From contig DUSG01000113.1 of assembly GCA_012842725.1 (NCBI GenBank), forward strand, positions 1 through 7,793: a stretch of DNA of 7,793 bases. Reading direction: 5' to 3'. The stretch is from Clostridiales bacterium. GTDB lineage: Bacteria > Bacillota > Clostridia > Lutisporales > Lutisporaceae. How positions within the stretch are numbered: position 1 is the stretch's first letter; the number at the start of each line of letters is the position of its first letter. Below the pieces are notes generated by a model, which was not told where the DNA came from, searched no databases, and was given only the letters and a program-made list of their open reading frames with translations. The position numbers were made by a program, and so were the translations under genes. Below are positions 5,881-7,793 of the stretch, piece after piece.

Positions 5881-6912
5881 ATGTTATTAAAACATCTGAA
5901 GCAGCAAATGCTTCTTCCTATAGAAGAGTATATAATAAACAAAACCGTAACCATACAAGAAACGAAGGTTTTGTTGTTAAGCTTGACGGTTGAAAAAGAT
6001 AAGAGCAGTCTATGGTTATTGTATGAGAATGATGAGTTGAATGATGATAGTTCTGATGAAGTATTCCCCGAGGATTTTAATATCGTAAGGGATGAATTGA
6101 TAACAAACAGGCATCAATTTCTCCATCATATAAAGGAGATGCAAAAGCAGAAACATTTTCATATCAAGGAGATGGAAATACAAGGCAGTATCATCAGATT
6201 CGGATCATCAACCTGGAGTCATATATATGATAGAAATGCAGAAGGAAAAATGCACCTGCAGCACTTTGTGGAAAAGGGATTGATATCTGAAGAATGGGAT
6301 GACAAGAAATTAGAAAATCTGGTGATTGCCAGATATGACCAAGTGGAAGGGGAAGAGTTTCCCAGAATAGATATGTCAAAGGATTTGACCGTGGTGCTAA
6401 AGGTTGATAGAAACATAAAGGAAGTAGCCATTCAACATCCGTTTGTTGCGAAGTTTGGCAAACAGGATATTGGTTCAAAAGTAGTCTATTATGATGAGAC
6501 TCTAGGAAAAGAAAGTCATTTCTTTATTGATGAGATATATTCCTATGACCCTTATGAGGACCTTATAGAAAAATCAAAGCAGATAGAAGATTCTGCAGAA
6601 AGAGAAAAAATGATTCAGCATGCAACAAAGGCTCTGGAAAGTATATGTCCTAAAGGGAAAAACCTTGCTGTAATAAAATATGAGACAGAGGATAACACAC
6701 AATTGAGATTTATCATGAAGGAATATCTGGAGTCAAAACCTGTATATAGCTGTTCTTCTATAGGATTCATATGCAAAAATGATGAAATAGGAATCAATGG
6801 ATATAGGATAAAAGAATGTGTTATGCAGTCTGTAGACAAGGATTTTGACGGTGAACTGGAGATAGAATTGTTTTCCAAATATATAGTGATACCGGAAGAA
6901 ACGGTTTACTAA
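5881..6912 (+). CDS. Hypothetical cytosolic protein, family not recognised
   Basis: I do not recognise this 343-residue protein. It has no signal peptide and no membrane segment, is rich in E, D, K and I, and looks like a globular alpha/beta cytosolic protein. Residues 1-40 are a helix followed by a hydrophobic strand (KVLLLSLTVEKD), 50-65 is an acidic loop (NDELNDDSSDEVFPED), and 75-98 is a His/Lys/Gln-rich helix (HQFLHHIKEMQKQKHFHIKE). From 200, VVYYDETLGKESHFFIDEIY and the following helix (to about 257) lead to a C-terminal beta-rich part ending EIELFSKYIVIPEETVY. No nucleotide-binding, metal-binding or catalytic signature is evident; the His cluster at 78-94 is suggestive only. It starts 100 bases after the hydrolase and ends 27 bases before the exporter gene, with no terminator between, so read-through into the exporter is likely. 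Confidence 0.82.
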   Translation: MLLKHLKQQMLLPIEEYIINKTVTIQETKVLLLSLTVEKDKSSLWLLYENDELNDDSSDEVFPEDFNIVRDELITNRHQFLHHIKEMQKQKHFHIKEMEIQGSIIRFGSSTWSHIYDRNAEGKMHLQHFVEKGLISEEWDDKKLENLVIARYDQVEGEEFPRIDMSKDLTVVLKVDRNIKEVAIQHPFVAKFGKQDIGSKVVYYDETLGKESHFFIDEIYSYDPYEDLIEKSKQIEDSAEREKMIQHATKALESICPKGKNLAVIKYETEDNTQLRFIMKEYLESKPVYSCSSIGFICKNDEIGINGYRIKECVMQSVDKDFDGELEIELFSKYIVIPEETVY

Positions 6913-6939
6913 CGATAAAATAAATGGGGGACTTGATTT

Positions 6940-7793
6940 ATGAAAAAGCGAGATTTATTACTGGCTTTTCTTGTAGTCATAATATGGGGTGGAAATTTTA
7001 CTGTTATAAAATTGGGGCTTTCAGGTATACCACCCATGGTTTTGGCTGCGTTGAGATATGTTTTTGCAGCGTTTCCTGCTATATTCTTTGTGAGGAAACC
7101 ATCCATACAGTGGAAATATATAATAGTTTATGGATTGGCTGTCGGAGTAGGTCAGTTTTCCTGCTTGTTTTATGCAATGGATATAGGCATGCCGGCAGGG
7201 ATATCTTCGATAGTTTTGCAATCCCAAGCTTTTTTGACTCCTTTATTTGCAGCAATCCTGTTAAAGGAGTCTATAAAAGGAAACCAGATAACAGGTCTTA
7301 CTGTGGCTGCTATTGGCCTTTGCCTTATCGGTGGAATGATAGGAGACGGAAGATTATCTTCAGTTCCTTTTGGAGCATTCTTGCTGACACTTCTGGCAGC
7401 ATCTTTCTGGGCTATTTCTAATATAATATTACGATATGCCAAGAATGAAGCCGAGGCTCAGGGCAAGACATTGGATATGATGGGAATGGTTGTATGGTCA
7501 AGTCTTGTACCTCCTATTCCTCTTATATGCATAGCTTTATTGCTTGATTCACCGGAAGTCCTAATGAACTCATTTGACAAAATCAATTTTATTTCTGTAT
7601 TTTCGGTACTATATCTGGCTCTGTGTGCAACACTGTTTGGATATGGTGTGTGGAGCAGCTTAATGGGTAAGTACCCTGCTGCAAAAGTGGCGCCGCTATC
7701 ATTGCTGGTTCCTATAACCGGCTTTACTGTGTCACGGGTTGTATTAAACGAGCAGCTGACCGGTATGCAGTGGATAGGAGCAATAGTAATAAT
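6940..7793 (+). CDS. eamA: EamA-family DMT exporter (O-acetylserine/cysteine exporter-like), 3' truncated by window
   Basis: The 284 visible residues form a ten-helix drug/metabolite transporter with two EamA repeats. The first repeat starts at LLLAFLVVIIWGGNFTVIKL (6-25) and the second near FGAFLLTLLAASFWAISNII (144-163). The sequence resembles E. coli EamA (YdeD), as I recall it, along its whole length: PPMVLAALRYVFAAFPAIFF (31-50), GMPAGISSIVLQSQAF (83-98) and KVAPLSLLVPITG (249-261) are near matches. EamA exports O-acetylserine and cysteine-pathway metabolites from the cytoplasm. That substrate is transferred by homology, and other amino-acid-like compounds are possible. E. coli EamA is about 299 residues, so only some 15 are missing beyond the right edge. 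TGGGGGA nine bases upstream supports the ATG. A competing frame open at 6924-7421 is Cys/Tyr-rich shadow sequence. The gene looks slightly richer in G and C than its neighbours. Confidence 0.9.
   Translation, partial: MKKRDLLLAFLVVIIWGGNFTVIKLGLSGIPPMVLAALRYVFAAFPAIFFVRKPSIQWKYIIVYGLAVGVGQFSCLFYAMDIGMPAGISSIVLQSQAFLTPLFAAILLKESIKGNQITGLTVAAIGLCLIGGMIGDGRLSSVPFGAFLLTLLAASFWAISNIILRYAKNEAEAQGKTLDMMGMVVWSSLVPPIPLICIALLLDSPEVLMNSFDKINFISVFSVLYLALCATLFGYGVWSSLMGKYPAAKVAPLSLLVPITGFTVSRVVLNEQLTGMQWIGAIVI

Noticed and set aside
206..6912. A new defence, toxin or RiPP system spanning the window
   Set aside because: No precursor peptide, nuclease, helicase, transporter pair or toxin-antitoxin arrangement was found. 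Genes have separate ribosome binding sites and mixed, mostly envelope-related families.
6924..7421. 165-residue reading frame overlapping the exporter gene
   Set aside because: It is out of frame with a clear EamA homologue covering the same bases, and its Cys/Tyr/Ser-rich product resembles no protein. It is a shadow.

Overview
The window looks like ordinary chromosome from a low-GC Gram-positive bacterium, most likely of class Clostridia (a Clostridium or Lachnospiraceae-type organism). The reasons are AT-rich DNA, heavy use of ATA, AGA and AAA codons, strong AAGGAG/AAAGGGG ribosome binding sites before nearly every gene, and the family make-up (S41 lipoprotein peptidase, SPL-type radical SAM protein, CPBP protease). 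No RNA gene, insertion sequence, CRISPR array or phage gene is visible. This taxonomic call is an impression from composition and families, not a search result.

All genes lie on the + strand. The left edge (1-71) is probably the tail of an upstream gene, closed by a clear intrinsic terminator (72-118). A small membrane-anchored coiled-coil protein of unknown function (206-730) comes next, then a lipoprotein S41-family peptidase (784-2550). A spore-photolyase-like (SPL) radical SAM protein (2647-3531) and a CPBP/CAAX-type intramembrane protease (3580-4644) follow. After these come a membrane-anchored alpha/beta hydrolase (4806-5780), an unrecognised 343-residue acidic, probably cytosolic protein (5881-6912), and an EamA-type DMT exporter that runs off the right edge (6940-7793).

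The most interesting signal is not an intact gene. The DNA between the CPBP gene and the hydrolase gene (about 4653-4759) still encodes, in two frames, the C-terminus of a second S41 peptidase related to the intact one upstream. The match seems to begin inside the 3' end of the CPBP gene, around 4573. So a second S41 gene once ended here and has been almost entirely lost, and the CPBP reading frame appears to have acquired its last 20-odd residues from the wreck. A 24-base inverted repeat (4630-4653) sits where the remnant has extra sequence, and its loop supplies the CPBP stop codon.

Four products are predicted to be membrane-bound or surface-exposed (coiled-coil anchor protein, S41 lipoprotein, CPBP protease, anchored hydrolase), with the radical SAM protein in the cytosol among them. 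Each gene has its own ribosome binding site and most gaps are 40-160 bases. The window could therefore be a loose set of envelope and housekeeping genes rather than one system. I see no precursor peptide or other feature that would justify calling it a biosynthetic or defence system.
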